A stretch of DNA of 64,000 nucleotides from the NCBI GenBank assembly GCA_021802545.1, contig JAJZRS010000007.1:54588-118587 (forward strand). Reading direction: 5' to 3'. A program made the position numbers and the translations under genes. Below, in pieces: positions 29,361-38,474 of the stretch. The notes beneath the pieces were generated by a model that saw nothing but the letters and a program-made list of their open reading frames with translations, was not told the origin of the DNA and did not search any database. The DNA is from Pseudomonadota bacterium. GTDB taxonomy: Bacteria > Pseudomonadota > Gammaproteobacteria > Burkholderiales > JABEVD01. Within the stretch, counting starts at the first letter, position 1; each line of letters opens with the position of its first letter.

Positions 29361-30079
29361 TTTTCGTATTCGACCTTGGCGGCGAGCATATAGCCTTCCC
29401 CTCTTATCGTTTTGATGAGCTTCGGCTCCTTGGCGTCGTCGCCGAGCCGCTGCCTCAACCTGCTCACCTGGACGTCTATGCTCCGATCGAACGGGAAAAG
29501 CTCCCTTCCCCTGCAAAAGTCCATCAGCTGGTCACGATTCAATACCCGGTTGGCATGGTCTACGAATACCCTGAGCAGCCTGTATTCGGCGCCGCTCAAC
29601 GGTACGGCCACACCATCCGGGGAAGTCAGTTGTCTCGAAAGCGTATCGAGCCGCCACCCGGAAAACCGCACCACGCTCGCCTCTTCCGGCTTGAGCCCTT
29701 CGGGCATCACCTTGGCGCGCCGCAATATGCTTTTGATCCTGGCGAGCAGCTCCCTCGGGTTGAACGGCTTGGCAAGATAATCGTCCGCCCCCATCTCGAG
29801 ACCCACGATCCGGTCCATGTCGTCGCCCTTGGCTGTCAGCATCATGACGGGAACCTCGGACTTGGCCCTGATATTTCGGCAAAGCACGAGGCCGTCCTCC
29901 CCCGGCAACATCAGGTCGAGCACAATGAGGGAAACGGCTTCCTTGTCGAGCACAGCCTGCATGGCTTTGCCGTCGGCGACGGAGGTCACCTTGAATTCGT
30001 TCTTCTGCAGATAATCGCCCAAGAGGGTGCGGATTTCCTTGTCGTCGTCGACAAGGAGAATATGGTCTGTCGCGCTCAT
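29357..30079 (-). CDS. OmpR-family response regulator
   Basis: This 240-residue DNA-binding regulator has a receiver domain with LLVDDDKEIR, the phospho-acceptor Asp in IVLDLMLPGEDGL and the Lys of DDYLAKPF, followed by a winged-helix domain with RFSGWRLDTLSRQL, EYRLLRVFVDHANRVL, DRSIDVQVSRLRQRL and TIRGEGYML. The ATG at 30079 gives the normal N-terminus; an in-frame ATG at 30094 is an alternative. The kinase gene follows with overlap. It is divergent from a glucoamylase gene, with an about 200-base region between that holds a 10-bp direct repeat resembling OmpR-type sites. Confidence 0.9.
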   Translation of the reverse strand: MSATDHILLVDDDKEIRTLLGDYLQKNEFKVTSVADGKAMQAVLDKEAVSLIVLDLMLPGEDGLVLCRNIRAKSEVPVMMLTAKGDDMDRIVGLEMGADDYLAKPFNPRELLARIKSILRRAKVMPEGLKPEEASVVRFSGWRLDTLSRQLTSPDGVAVPLSGAEYRLLRVFVDHANRVLNRDQLMDFCRGRELFPFDRSIDVQVSRLRQRLGDDAKEPKLIKTIRGEGYMLAAKVEYEK

Positions 30080-30219
30080 GGTTTGCTCATCCATTCTTCC
30101 GGAAATCGGCATGATAGCGCACAACTGCAGCCAAACGATCGCCCCTGTCTTTTGTTCACGCTCTCTCCTGTGTTTTCCAAATTTATACAGGCACATTGTT
30201 CTTCGATTTTGACCGCGCC

Positions 30220-30235
30220 GTAACGGAATGTAACG
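30220..30235. promoter_or_regulatory. Direct repeat GTAACG, possible OmpR-type operator
   Basis: Two copies of GTAACG are spaced 10 bases start to start (30220-30225 and 30230-30235), in the divergent region between the response regulator and the glucoamylase gene. Spacing of about one helical turn suits tandem binding of an OmpR-family dimer. A TATAAA-like element on the minus strand (30182-30187) lies downstream. The site is inferred; no -35 element was convincing. Confidence 0.4.
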
Positions 30236-30290
30236 CGCGAACTCGGTTTTGATCGTGGTGTCGAATCAAGAAATTTCCGGGAGAACAAGA

Positions 30291-32636
30291 ATGGAAAAAG
30301 CGGAATCGGCGCCTGGTCATCCCGGGCTGAGCCCAAACTGGACAAACAGCGCAAAGGAAATGGTCGGATGCGGGCTCGGTTCTTCCCGTCTCTGGTACAC
30401 ATTGAGCCGCGGGGTCGTCAACGAAATCTACTATCCGAGGATCGACGTTCCCCAGATCAGGGACATGGGGTTCATCGTGGCGGGAAGCCGGGGGTTCTGG
30501 ACAGAGGTCAAGACGCTAGGGAGTCACAAGCTGAAATTCGCGGGACAAGGCATTCCGGCCGTGGAAGTCTCCCACCACCACGGCAGATTCCGGCTCGATC
30601 TGCGCATCTGCCCCGACCCGGAAAAGGATGTCCTTCTGCTCGAATTGAAACTCGAAGGAGACGAAGACCTTCGCCCCTATGTGATGCTCAATCCGCACCT
30701 GGGCGGAACAGGGAATCAGAATAGCGCGGAAAGCTCCCGCTACCGGGGAAGATCCGTGCTCTGGGCCGAGCAGGGACCCTTCGGTCTTGCGCTCGCAGCT
30801 GCCGATATGGAGCAGAACAGCGCCTTCGGAAAGACGAGCGCCGGCTATGTCGGCATCAGCGACGGCTGGCAGGATTTCGCCCACAACGGCTCGATGCATT
30901 GGCAGTATCAGAAGGCTGGTCCAGGCAATGTTGCCCTTATCGGCGAGCTGCCACAGCAGGCTGTTCTTGCTTTGGGTTTCGGCAACTCGAAGCAGTCCGC
31001 GGCCACCTTGGCCATTTCCGCCCTGCTGCAGAATTTCGAAGAAGTCTGGCAAGCGCATGTGGCCAAATGGAAGAGTTGGCATGCAAGGCTTGCCTACTGT
31101 GAAGGGCTTCCTCCCGACCTGAACCAGGAGATGATCGTCTCAGCCATGGTGCTGAAGGCCCACCAGGACAAGAGTTTCCCAGGCGCCATGGTGGCGAGCC
31201 TCAGCATACCCTGGGGAAACACGCGTGACGAGGTCGGCGGCTACCACCTTGTTTGGCCGAGAGACCTCGTCGAGTGCGCAGGCGCGCTGATGCTGCTGGG
31301 AGCAGAGAATGATGCCCACGATATCCTGCGCTATCTCATCGCCACCCAGCACGAAGACGGTCACTGGTACCAGAACCAGTGGCTGGGCGGAAAGCCCTAC
31401 TGGCAGGGTATCCAGCTGGACGAGGCGGCTTTTCCGGTTCTGCTCGCCGCCGCCCTCGTCGAAAGGAATGTCATCGACGGCATCAGAATCAAGGAGATGA
31501 CTAGAAGGGCTCTCACCTTCATCGCCAACACGGGCCCTTCGAGCGACCAGGACAGGTGGGAGGAAAGCGCCGGGGTCAATGCCTTCACGCTCGCGGTGTG
31601 CATTGCTGCTCTCGTTGCGGGCGCCCCTTTCCTCGATCCGGAAGACGCGGCTGTTGCACTCGAGCTCGCCGATTTCTGGAATGCCCATGTGGAGGACTGG
31701 AATGTCGTCAGGGATTCTCCCTTGCAGAAGGAAATGAATGTGAGCGGTTACTATATCCGAGCAGCCCCGGCATTGGTGATAGAAAACAATGCGCTGCTAA
31801 AAAGCGTGATGCAGATCAAGAACCAGGTCATCGGAACGGAATACCGCGCAGACGAACTCGTCGGGACCGATTTTCTGCAGCTCGTGCGATTCGGTCTTCG
31901 ACGCGCCGACGATCCATTGATCATCGACAGCCTCAAGGTGGCGGACTCGAAGCTCAAGGTCGATACGCCTAACGGCCCCTGCTGGCGACGCTACAATGGA
32001 GACGGCTACGGTGAACATGAAGACGGCGGCGCCTACAACGGCTCGGGGAAAGGCAGAGCCTGGCCCCTGTTGACTGGCGAGCGAGGCCACTACGAACTGG
32101 CCGCAGGACGCAACCCGCTTCCTTTTCTGGAAGCCATGGCAGCCATGGCAGGAGAAGGCGGCATGATCCCTGAGCAGGTATGGGACGAAGCGGCCATCCC
32201 CGAAAAACGTCTTTATCCAGGACTTCCGACAGGTTCGGCCATGCCGCTTGCCTGGGCACATGCTGAATTCGTGAAACTTGCCTATTCGATGAGGGAGGGT
32301 TATCCGGTCGACAGGCCGAATGCTGTCTGGGTACGCTACCGCGGGGAACGCCCTCCGAAAAGGAAGATCTTCTGGCTCAAGCAGGCACCTGTCAGCACGG
32401 TGGGACGCGGCACGATCCTCGTTGTCACCCTGCCGTTTTCTGCGACTGTTTCCTGGGGTTTCGACGGTTGGAAAGACGGATCCCAGAAGCAGACTGGAAA
32501 AATCGGACTGGGGCTTCACAGGGTCGAGATCGACTCATCATCACTACCGCCTGGAAGCAGGATAGATTTCACCTACAGAAACGAGGAAACCGGGAAATGG
32601 GCCGGCATAGACTTTTCGGTCAGGATCGAAGACTAA
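30291..32636 (+). CDS. Glycoside hydrolase family 15 glucoamylase/glucodextranase-like
   Basis: This large glucan hydrolase of 781 residues releases glucose from alpha-glucans. It opens directly with a GH15 N-terminal beta domain (about 1-270) and then the (alpha/alpha)6 catalytic domain (about 275-690). WPRDLVECAG, the general acid region RWEESAGVN and the base region MIPEQVWDEA are visible, with GLPTGSAMPLAWAHAEF near the end of the domain. A C-terminal beta domain like that of glucodextranase follows. There is no signal peptide, so it is probably cytoplasmic, perhaps on glycogen. The start at 30291 follows GGGAGAAC. It converges on zwf with a 4-base overlap. Confidence 0.9.
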   Translation: MEKAESAPGHPGLSPNWTNSAKEMVGCGLGSSRLWYTLSRGVVNEIYYPRIDVPQIRDMGFIVAGSRGFWTEVKTLGSHKLKFAGQGIPAVEVSHHHGRFRLDLRICPDPEKDVLLLELKLEGDEDLRPYVMLNPHLGGTGNQNSAESSRYRGRSVLWAEQGPFGLALAAADMEQNSAFGKTSAGYVGISDGWQDFAHNGSMHWQYQKAGPGNVALIGELPQQAVLALGFGNSKQSAATLAISALLQNFEEVWQAHVAKWKSWHARLAYCEGLPPDLNQEMIVSAMVLKAHQDKSFPGAMVASLSIPWGNTRDEVGGYHLVWPRDLVECAGALMLLGAENDAHDILRYLIATQHEDGHWYQNQWLGGKPYWQGIQLDEAAFPVLLAAALVERNVIDGIRIKEMTRRALTFIANTGPSSDQDRWEESAGVNAFTLAVCIAALVAGAPFLDPEDAAVALELADFWNAHVEDWNVVRDSPLQKEMNVSGYYIRAAPALVIENNALLKSVMQIKNQVIGTEYRADELVGTDFLQLVRFGLRRADDPLIIDSLKVADSKLKVDTPNGPCWRRYNGDGYGEHEDGGAYNGSGKGRAWPLLTGERGHYELAAGRNPLPFLEAMAAMAGEGGMIPEQVWDEAAIPEKRLYPGLPTGSAMPLAWAHAEFVKLAYSMREGYPVDRPNAVWVRYRGERPPKRKIFWLKQAPVSTVGRGTILVVTLPFSATVSWGFDGWKDGSQKQTGKIGLGLHRVEIDSSSLPPGSRIDFTYRNEETGKWAGIDFSVRIED

Positions 32637-34111
32637 GTCGGCGTCAGCCAGCTCCTGCCGTCGCGCGCGACGAGCAATGCCGCCGACTCCGGCCCCCATG
32701 TTCCTGAGGGATAATTCGGAAAATCGGGAGCGGGGTTGGCTTGCCAGACATCGAGGATCGGCATGATGAGCTGCCACGCCGCTTCGACCTGGTCGGCGCG
32801 CATGAACAGGGTCGCATCACCGACCATGATGTCTCTCAGAAGGGTCTCGTATGCTTCCGGTGCAGCCGTCTTGAAGGCTTCCCTATAACTGAAGCGCATG
32901 TCGACAGGCCTCAGACGCAGCGGCAGACCAGGCTCCTTTGCGATGAATTTGAGCACGATGCCCTGCCTGGGCTGGATCTGGATGACAAGTCTGGCAGGCT
33001 GGGCATCCACCCCCATCGAAGCAGGAAATGCCTTGTGTGGCACGTCCTGAAACCGAATCGAAATTTCGGACACGCAGGAAGCGAGCCTCTTTCCCGTTCT
33101 CAGATAAAACGGCACGCCCTGCCATCGCCAGTTGTCTACATGGAGCTTGAGCGCCGCATAGGTTTCGGTGTTCGATCCTCTGTCGACGCCCTGCTCCTCC
33201 CGGTAGCCCGGCAACTCGACCCCACCCATCCAGCCTGGCCCATACTGTCCTCTTGCAGCGCATTCCCAGACTTCGTCATGCGCTATGGGCCGGATAGCGC
33301 GCAGCACATCCATCTTTTTTCCCCTGATGTCTTCTGCGTCGTAGGCAACCGGCGGCTCCATGGCAACAAGGCAGAGCAGTTGGAGCAAATGATTCTGCAC
33401 CATGTCCCTCAGCGCACCGGCCTTTTCGTAATAGCCCGCCCGGTGCTCTACCCCAAGCGTTTCAGCGACGGTGATCGCGACATGGTCGATATAGCGTCTG
33501 TTCCATACTGGCTCGAACATTGGATTCGCGAAGCGCATGGCCAGAATATTCTGTACCGTTTCCTTGCCCAGAAAATGGTCTATCCTGAATATCTGCCCTT
33601 CTTCGAAATAGCAGGAAAGCGACCGATTGATGGCGCGAGAGGATTCCAGATCATGGCCGAGCGGCTTTTCAACGACGATCCTCGCTTTTTCCCTGTTTTT
33701 GGCAAGGCCGGCTTTGCCAAGTCCGCGGGTGACCGGCTCGAAAAGCAGCGGCGGCGTGGCAAGGTAATAAATCTGCTCAGCCTGTTCTCCCCATGCGCTT
33801 TCCTGTTCGGAAAGTTGTCTTGCGAGCTCCTGATAGCTCGAATCGGTTTCCAGGTCGGCGCAAAAGGTTCTGATCTTTGAAGAGAAATCAGCCCAGGATC
33901 TTTCTTCCGGAGAGCCCCGCCTGGAATTCGAAGAAACGCTTTCGCGGTAGCGTGCGATCAACTCGGCAGGATCGGAGACCATCCTGTCGACGGCGACCAG
34001 TGCGAAATCCAGAGGGAGCAACCCGTCCAGATGAAGGTTGTAGAGCGCAGGAAGAATCAACCTTGAAGAGAGATCGCCTTCTGCACCGAAGAGGATGAAC
34101 AGGACTTTCAT
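32633..34111 (-). CDS. zwf: Glucose-6-phosphate dehydrogenase
   Basis: This 492-residue enzyme oxidises glucose-6-phosphate to 6-phosphogluconolactone, reducing NADP, the first step of the pentose phosphate and Entner-Doudoroff routes. The active site RIDHFLGKE is at 176-184, followed by VQNILAMRF; EKPLGHDL is present near 148. The N-terminal nucleotide motif is FGAEGDLSSRL, which differs from the usual GASGDLAKR, so cofactor preference might be altered. It lies opposite the glucoamylase gene, which suggests shared use of glucose units, though no pgl or edd gene is in the window. The start is at ATG 34111. Confidence 0.93.
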   Translation of the reverse strand: MKVLFILFGAEGDLSSRLILPALYNLHLDGLLPLDFALVAVDRMVSDPAELIARYRESVSSNSRRGSPEERSWADFSSKIRTFCADLETDSSYQELARQLSEQESAWGEQAEQIYYLATPPLLFEPVTRGLGKAGLAKNREKARIVVEKPLGHDLESSRAINRSLSCYFEEGQIFRIDHFLGKETVQNILAMRFANPMFEPVWNRRYIDHVAITVAETLGVEHRAGYYEKAGALRDMVQNHLLQLLCLVAMEPPVAYDAEDIRGKKMDVLRAIRPIAHDEVWECAARGQYGPGWMGGVELPGYREEQGVDRGSNTETYAALKLHVDNWRWQGVPFYLRTGKRLASCVSEISIRFQDVPHKAFPASMGVDAQPARLVIQIQPRQGIVLKFIAKEPGLPLRLRPVDMRFSYREAFKTAAPEAYETLLRDIMVGDATLFMRADQVEAAWQLIMPILDVWQANPAPDFPNYPSGTWGPESAALLVARDGRSWLTPT

Positions 34112-34200
34112 TTTTATTCTCCCATGGTCGGCAATCTGTTATTCTTCGACTGGCAAACAATTGGATCGCCGCTCGAAGAGAAGAGTTCCCGAGGAGAGTC

Positions 34201-34455
34201 ATGAAGGAAAAAGTGAAAGTCGAAATCGAATTGTCCCCCGAGACGGTTAAATGGCTGAATGCCCTCCTGCAGGACCAGCCCGAATCCAGCCCGGTTCCCA
34301 CATCGGTCAAGGGACTTGTCGAGCAGATCGCCACCCATTTCGCCGAAGGCATCAAGCGGCCAGGCTCTTGGGAACGGGAAATGGTGAAGATCATGGGATA
34401 CGAGGACGCCCTGACCGGATATGAAAAAACGCTCCCGGGCTACGAAAACACCTGA
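34201..34455 (+). CDS. Hypothetical small protein
   Basis: This is an 84-residue acidic protein I do not recognise. GAGGAGAGTC precedes the ATG by a normal distance, which makes it a likely gene. The sequence begins MKEKVKVEIELSPETVKWL, a strand-then-helix pattern like a ribbon-helix-helix or small regulator N-terminus, but no confident family call is possible. Other parts have a Pro-rich turn (DQPESSPVP) and several charged helices. It is divergent from zwf and is followed 104 bases later by a hairpin with four T residues. Function unknown. Confidence 0.7.
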   Translation: MKEKVKVEIELSPETVKWLNALLQDQPESSPVPTSVKGLVEQIATHFAEGIKRPGSWEREMVKIMGYEDALTGYEKTLPGYENT

Positions 34456-34558
34456 ACGCTTGATCCAGGTCAAAACCCCTTCGATCCCGCCATGGCAGAA
34501 TCCTTCTGCGAAGAAATCGTGAACTAAGTTCGCAATCCCGAGTCAATCTCTCTGTGTC

Positions 34559-34580
34559 AAACCGGAATGTCCGGGTTTTC
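34559..34580 (+). terminator. Weak terminator-like hairpin
   Basis: CCGGA-ATG-TCCGG forms a 5-bp stem followed by GTTTT. It lies downstream of the 84-residue gene and upstream of the next one, and could end the former or start a leader for the latter. The stem is short, so this is uncertain. Confidence 0.4.
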
Positions 34581-34631
34581 ATCGGAAAAATATATCAAGC
34601 TGTGACATATTTGAACAAGGGAGGAAGCGCT

Positions 34632-35003
34632 ATGTTGCCTTTTGCAGCGGCACAACAAACCGAAGAAAATGATATTGCAAAACTAACCATGGTCGTAGAC
34701 GAAGCGATCGAGTCGATTGCAGCCGCATCCGGCCTGAGCAAGGAAGAAACCCTAGGCATTCTTGAAGAATACAGCGTCGCCGAACTGCGAGAGGGAAAAT
34801 CGGCCACATCGAAAGCAATCAATTTTTCGAAATTCAACAAGGCGCTCAACAAGGCCGTCAAGGCAATTTCCTACGCAACTGCGCTCAATTCATCCGAAAT
34901 CAGCAAGATTTTCACGGATGAAAAACATGCCACGGTAAGCGACATCGTGAACCGTCTGCGAGATAAATCGAAACAAAACCGCTGGCATCTCAGCCACTAT
35001 TGA
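34632..35003 (+). CDS. Hypothetical protein, 123 residues
   Basis: I do not recognise this protein. The start at 34632 follows GGGAGGA at 7 bases, which is strong, and a longer frame from 34554 adds a poor leader. The sequence is helical and Ala/Ser/Lys-rich: LTMVVDEAIESIAAASGLSKEETLGILEEYS, then SKFNKALNKAVKAISYATAL. It may be a small regulator or nucleoid-associated protein but nothing confirms this. A GC-rich hairpin (terminator) follows directly after the stop. It is not in an obvious operon with its neighbours. Confidence 0.7.
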   Translation: MLPFAAAQQTEENDIAKLTMVVDEAIESIAAASGLSKEETLGILEEYSVAELREGKSATSKAINFSKFNKALNKAVKAISYATALNSSEISKIFTDEKHATVSDIVNRLRDKSKQNRWHLSHY

Positions 35004-35030
35004 AAAGGCGGGCCGGCGGCCCGCTTGTCT
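35004..35030 (+). terminator. Rho-independent terminator-like hairpin
   Basis: GCGGGCC-GGC-GGCCCGC (35008-35024) is a perfect 7-bp stem followed by TTGTCTAT, a poor T tract. It follows the stop of the 123-residue gene by four bases and precedes the MASE1 sensor gene. Confidence 0.6.
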
Positions 35031-35060
35031 ATCTCGGGGGCGGATAGTAATATTCCGCCT

Positions 35061-38000
35061 ATGAGCGCCGAAAGCCGTATCTTTCCTGTTTCGTTGAACG
35101 GCTTGGCGCCTTGGCACCTCTTTTTGCTTATCGTTGCGGCCTATCTCGCCACCGGCGAGCCGGCGCTGATGCTGGCCGAGTCCTCAGGATATGCAACCCC
35201 CGTCTTCCCTCCGGCCGGAATCGCCCTGGCTTTCTGCTTCGCGGCAGGGATCGACGCGCTGCCCGCCGTGTTCGTCGGCGCCTTCCTGCTCAATTTCTGG
35301 ATAGGCTTTTCCAAGACGTTCCATTTCGGGGCAACCGAGATCGCCTCAGGGCTCATTCTTGCCATCGCCTCCACCCTCCAGTCGGGGGCAGGGGGCTGGT
35401 TGCTGAGACGGCTGATCGGCTATCCCGCTTCATTCGACAAATTCAGCGATCTCGTCCGCTTCCTTGCCGTCGTTCCATTCGTCTGCCTCATCAGCTCCTC
35501 CATTTCGACGCTGGCGCTTTACCGTCTCGGCGCGATCAACGCATCCGAATACGCGACCGGATGGGGAGCTTGGTGGATGGGCGACACACTCGGTGTGGCG
35601 ACGACATTTCCCCTTGTCCTGGTCGTCTTTGGCGAACCGAGAGAAATCTGGCGCAAACGCCTGCTCACTGTCGCCCTGCCCATGTCGATCGTTTTCTTCA
35701 TGTTTGTGCTGGTCTTCCTGCAGACCAACAAATGGGAAAAAGGGGAAGCGCTTTCGGAATTCCGGCTTGAATCGCAACGGATCAGCGAGCTGCTGGAGAC
35801 GGGTCTGGACGAGGAAGCCGCGCCTGTCGAGACAATCAACGCCCTCATGGGAGGGGGCAGCAGCATCGAACGGGAAACATTCAGCCGCTTCTGCAAGGAC
35901 ATCCTTTCCCGCCATCCGGCGATAAAAAAACTTGAATGGATTTCCGGCCCCACGACCTATGCCGAGCCCGCGGATTCGGCAATCGATCTTTCCAGGCCGG
36001 TTTTGAGAGAAATGCTGAAAAAGGCGAGCAATCCCGAGAAATATGTCGCATTTGCCACCCCGGACGGGCTCATGCTGGTCGCGCTCAAGACAGGCGGCAA
36101 GAACATGGCTGTCCTCGCCTTCAGCACGGAAAGCCTGTTTCCTGACCTCATCGGCAACGCCATCCATGCGAGGCTGAGGGATAAAGGCAACGGTCGCGTG
36201 CTCTACGACACCTTCCCGGCAAAGGTAACAACGCATTATGTGAGTACGTTCGAATTCGGCGGTAGGCAATACGCACTCGAAACGGCGCCGACTTCGACTT
36301 ATCTCAAGTCGCATCTGCCCTGGCAAAGCTGGGCCATTCTGGTGGTCGGCATTCTTGCGAGCGGAATCCTGGGCGCCTTCCTTCTGCTCGGAACGGGTTA
36401 TACGGCAAGAATCGAGCAGGAAGTCGAAACCCGGACCAATGAATTGAAGGAAAGCGAAACGCGCTACAGGCAGATGTTCGAAACCAACGCCGCCGTGAAG
36501 CTTTTGATCGATCCGGAAAGTGGCGCGATCGCCGACGCCAATCGTGCGGCCGAGCGTTTCTACGGCTATTCGAGAAACGCGCTTCTCGCCATGAAAATAG
36601 ACGAGATCAACCTCCTTCCGAGCGAAGAAATCAAGCTCGACATAGCAAAAGCCCTGGAGGCGAAGTACCACAATTTCGAATTCAAGCATCGGCTAGCCTC
36701 CGGGGAAATCCGCGACGTGGAAGTTTATTCGGGGCCGGTCGAATTGGGCGGGAAAACGATGCTCTATTCCATCGTGCACGACATCACCGACCGCAAGCTG
36801 GGCGAAGCCTCGCTCAGGCGCTTCACCTCGATATTCGAGGCTATTTCCGAGGGCGTGATGGTGGTCGATCCAGAAAACGCCATCGTCGCGGTCAATCCCG
36901 CCTTCACTGAAATCACGGGATACGCCCCGGAGGATGTGGTTGGGAAAACGCCGCGGATCATGAAATCCGGAAGACACGACGATGCCTTCTATCGCGAAAT
37001 GTGGCTTTCCCTGCTGACCTATGGCCGCTGGCAAGGGGAAATCTGGGACAAGCGAAAGAACGGCGAAATTTTCCCGGAATGGCTGACCATCAACACGATC
37101 TACGACGAGGAAGGCAATGTCCGCGAGCGGGTTGCGCTCTTTTCCGACATCACCAAGAAAAAGGAAGCCGAGGAGCAGGTCTGGCGCCAGGCCAATTTCG
37201 ATGAGCTCACCGGCCTTCCCAACAGAAGCATGTTCAGAGACAGGCTCGAATTCGAGATCAGGAAAGCCGTTCGCAGCGGTGCATCCTTCGCCCTGCTGTT
37301 CATCGATCTCGACCGCTTCAAGGAAGTGAACGACACCCTTGGGCACGAAACGGGCGACCAGCTGCTGGTCGAAGCGGCCGGCCGCATCGTCTCCTCGGTG
37401 AGAGAGTCCGACACGGTCGCAAGACTTGGCGGGGACGAATTCACGGTCATCCTTTCCGACCTGGGGGAGAACGCGCATGTCGAAAACATCGCCAGCACGA
37501 TCATCCAGAAGCTCGCGGAACCGTTTATTTTGAACGATGAAAGCGCTTACGTTTCAGGCTCGATCGGCATTACGCTCTACCCTTCCGATGCGCAAGAGTT
37601 TTCGGAACTGCTCAAGCATGCGGACCAGGCCATGTATGTCGCGAAGAGCCTGGGCAAAAACCGCTTCGCCTATTTCACGCCCGAACTCCAGGAAGCCGCC
37701 GTCGAGCGCATGCGCCTGATTGGCGAGCTCAGGAACGCGGTCTTGAACGATGAACTTCATCTTGCCTTCCAGCCCATCGTGTCCCTAGTCACCGGCGACA
37801 TCGTCAAGGCCGAAGCGCTGTTGCGCTGGACGAATCCGAGGAGGGGGGCTGTCAGCCCGACAGAATTCATTCCGCTTGCAGAAGAGACCGGACTGATTCA
37901 TGAAATAGGGGACTGGGTATTCAGGGAAACGGCCGTCTGGGCAAAGCGTTGGCAGGAAAAGCGCGAAAATTTCCAGGTGAGCTTCAACGTCTCCCCCGTC

Positions 38001-38474
38001 CAGCTCATGGTGCAGTCCGACAGCCATGCCTGGCTGGATTACCTGCACGAGATCGGGCTGTCCGGACGAAGTCTCGTCGTGGAAATCACAGAGGGTGTGC
38101 TTCTGAATGCCACGGCAACCGTGTCGAGCAGATTGGAAGGCTTGCGCAATGCGGGCATCCGGCTCGCAATCGACGACTTCGGCACGGGCTATTCCGCGCT
38201 CGGTTACCTCAAGAAGTTCGACATCGATTATCTCAAGATCGACAGATCCTTCATTTCCGGGATAGAAAAGGAGGAGGGAGATCTCGAACTCGCCAGGGCG
38301 GTCGCCGCCATGGCGCACAGTCTCGCCATGGAAGTCGTGGCCGAAGGCGTTGAAACGGAAGGGCAGAAAGCCGCCTTGCCGATCATCCGCTGCGACTTTG
38401 CCCAGGGCTATCTTTATTCAAAACCGCTCCCTCCGGTGGAATTCGAAGCGCTGCTCAAGCCACAGGCCACCTAG
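35061..38474 (+). CDS. MASE1/CHASE-like, PAS, GGDEF-EAL sensor
   Basis: This membrane sensor of about 1137 residues makes or degrades c-di-GMP. A MASE1 region with about eight helices (about 1-220) is followed by a CHASE-like extracytoplasmic segment (about 230-440), two PAS domains (about 460-700), a GGDEF domain with GGDEF in RLGGDEF and an I-site-like RESD before it, and an EAL domain with EALLRW, SFNVSPVQL, DDFGTGYSALGYL and EGVETEGQ. Both catalytic signatures are intact. The ATG at 35061 fits the normal MASE1 beginning; a TTG at 35025 is possible but nothing supports it. No strong ribosome-binding site is seen. It converges on the efflux operon with 4 bases overlap. Confidence 0.92.
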   Translation: MSAESRIFPVSLNGLAPWHLFLLIVAAYLATGEPALMLAESSGYATPVFPPAGIALAFCFAAGIDALPAVFVGAFLLNFWIGFSKTFHFGATEIASGLILAIASTLQSGAGGWLLRRLIGYPASFDKFSDLVRFLAVVPFVCLISSSISTLALYRLGAINASEYATGWGAWWMGDTLGVATTFPLVLVVFGEPREIWRKRLLTVALPMSIVFFMFVLVFLQTNKWEKGEALSEFRLESQRISELLETGLDEEAAPVETINALMGGGSSIERETFSRFCKDILSRHPAIKKLEWISGPTTYAEPADSAIDLSRPVLREMLKKASNPEKYVAFATPDGLMLVALKTGGKNMAVLAFSTESLFPDLIGNAIHARLRDKGNGRVLYDTFPAKVTTHYVSTFEFGGRQYALETAPTSTYLKSHLPWQSWAILVVGILASGILGAFLLLGTGYTARIEQEVETRTNELKESETRYRQMFETNAAVKLLIDPESGAIADANRAAERFYGYSRNALLAMKIDEINLLPSEEIKLDIAKALEAKYHNFEFKHRLASGEIRDVEVYSGPVELGGKTMLYSIVHDITDRKLGEASLRRFTSIFEAISEGVMVVDPENAIVAVNPAFTEITGYAPEDVVGKTPRIMKSGRHDDAFYREMWLSLLTYGRWQGEIWDKRKNGEIFPEWLTINTIYDEEGNVRERVALFSDITKKKEAEEQVWRQANFDELTGLPNRSMFRDRLEFEIRKAVRSGASFALLFIDLDRFKEVNDTLGHETGDQLLVEAAGRIVSSVRESDTVARLGGDEFTVILSDLGENAHVENIASTIIQKLAEPFILNDESAYVSGSIGITLYPSDAQEFSELLKHADQAMYVAKSLGKNRFAYFTPELQEAAVERMRLIGELRNAVLNDELHLAFQPIVSLVTGDIVKAEALLRWTNPRRGAVSPTEFIPLAEETGLIHEIGDWVFRETAVWAKRWQEKRENFQVSFNVSPVQLMVQSDSHAWLDYLHEIGLSGRSLVVEITEGVLLNATATVSSRLEGLRNAGIRLAIDDFGTGYSALGYLKKFDIDYLKIDRSFISGIEKEEGDLELARAVAAMAHSLAMEVVAEGVETEGQKAALPIIRCDFAQGYLYSKPLPPVEFEALLKPQAT

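Noticed and set aside
32741..33880. 379-residue plus-strand frame opposite zwf
   Set aside because: Shadow of zwf without translation signals.
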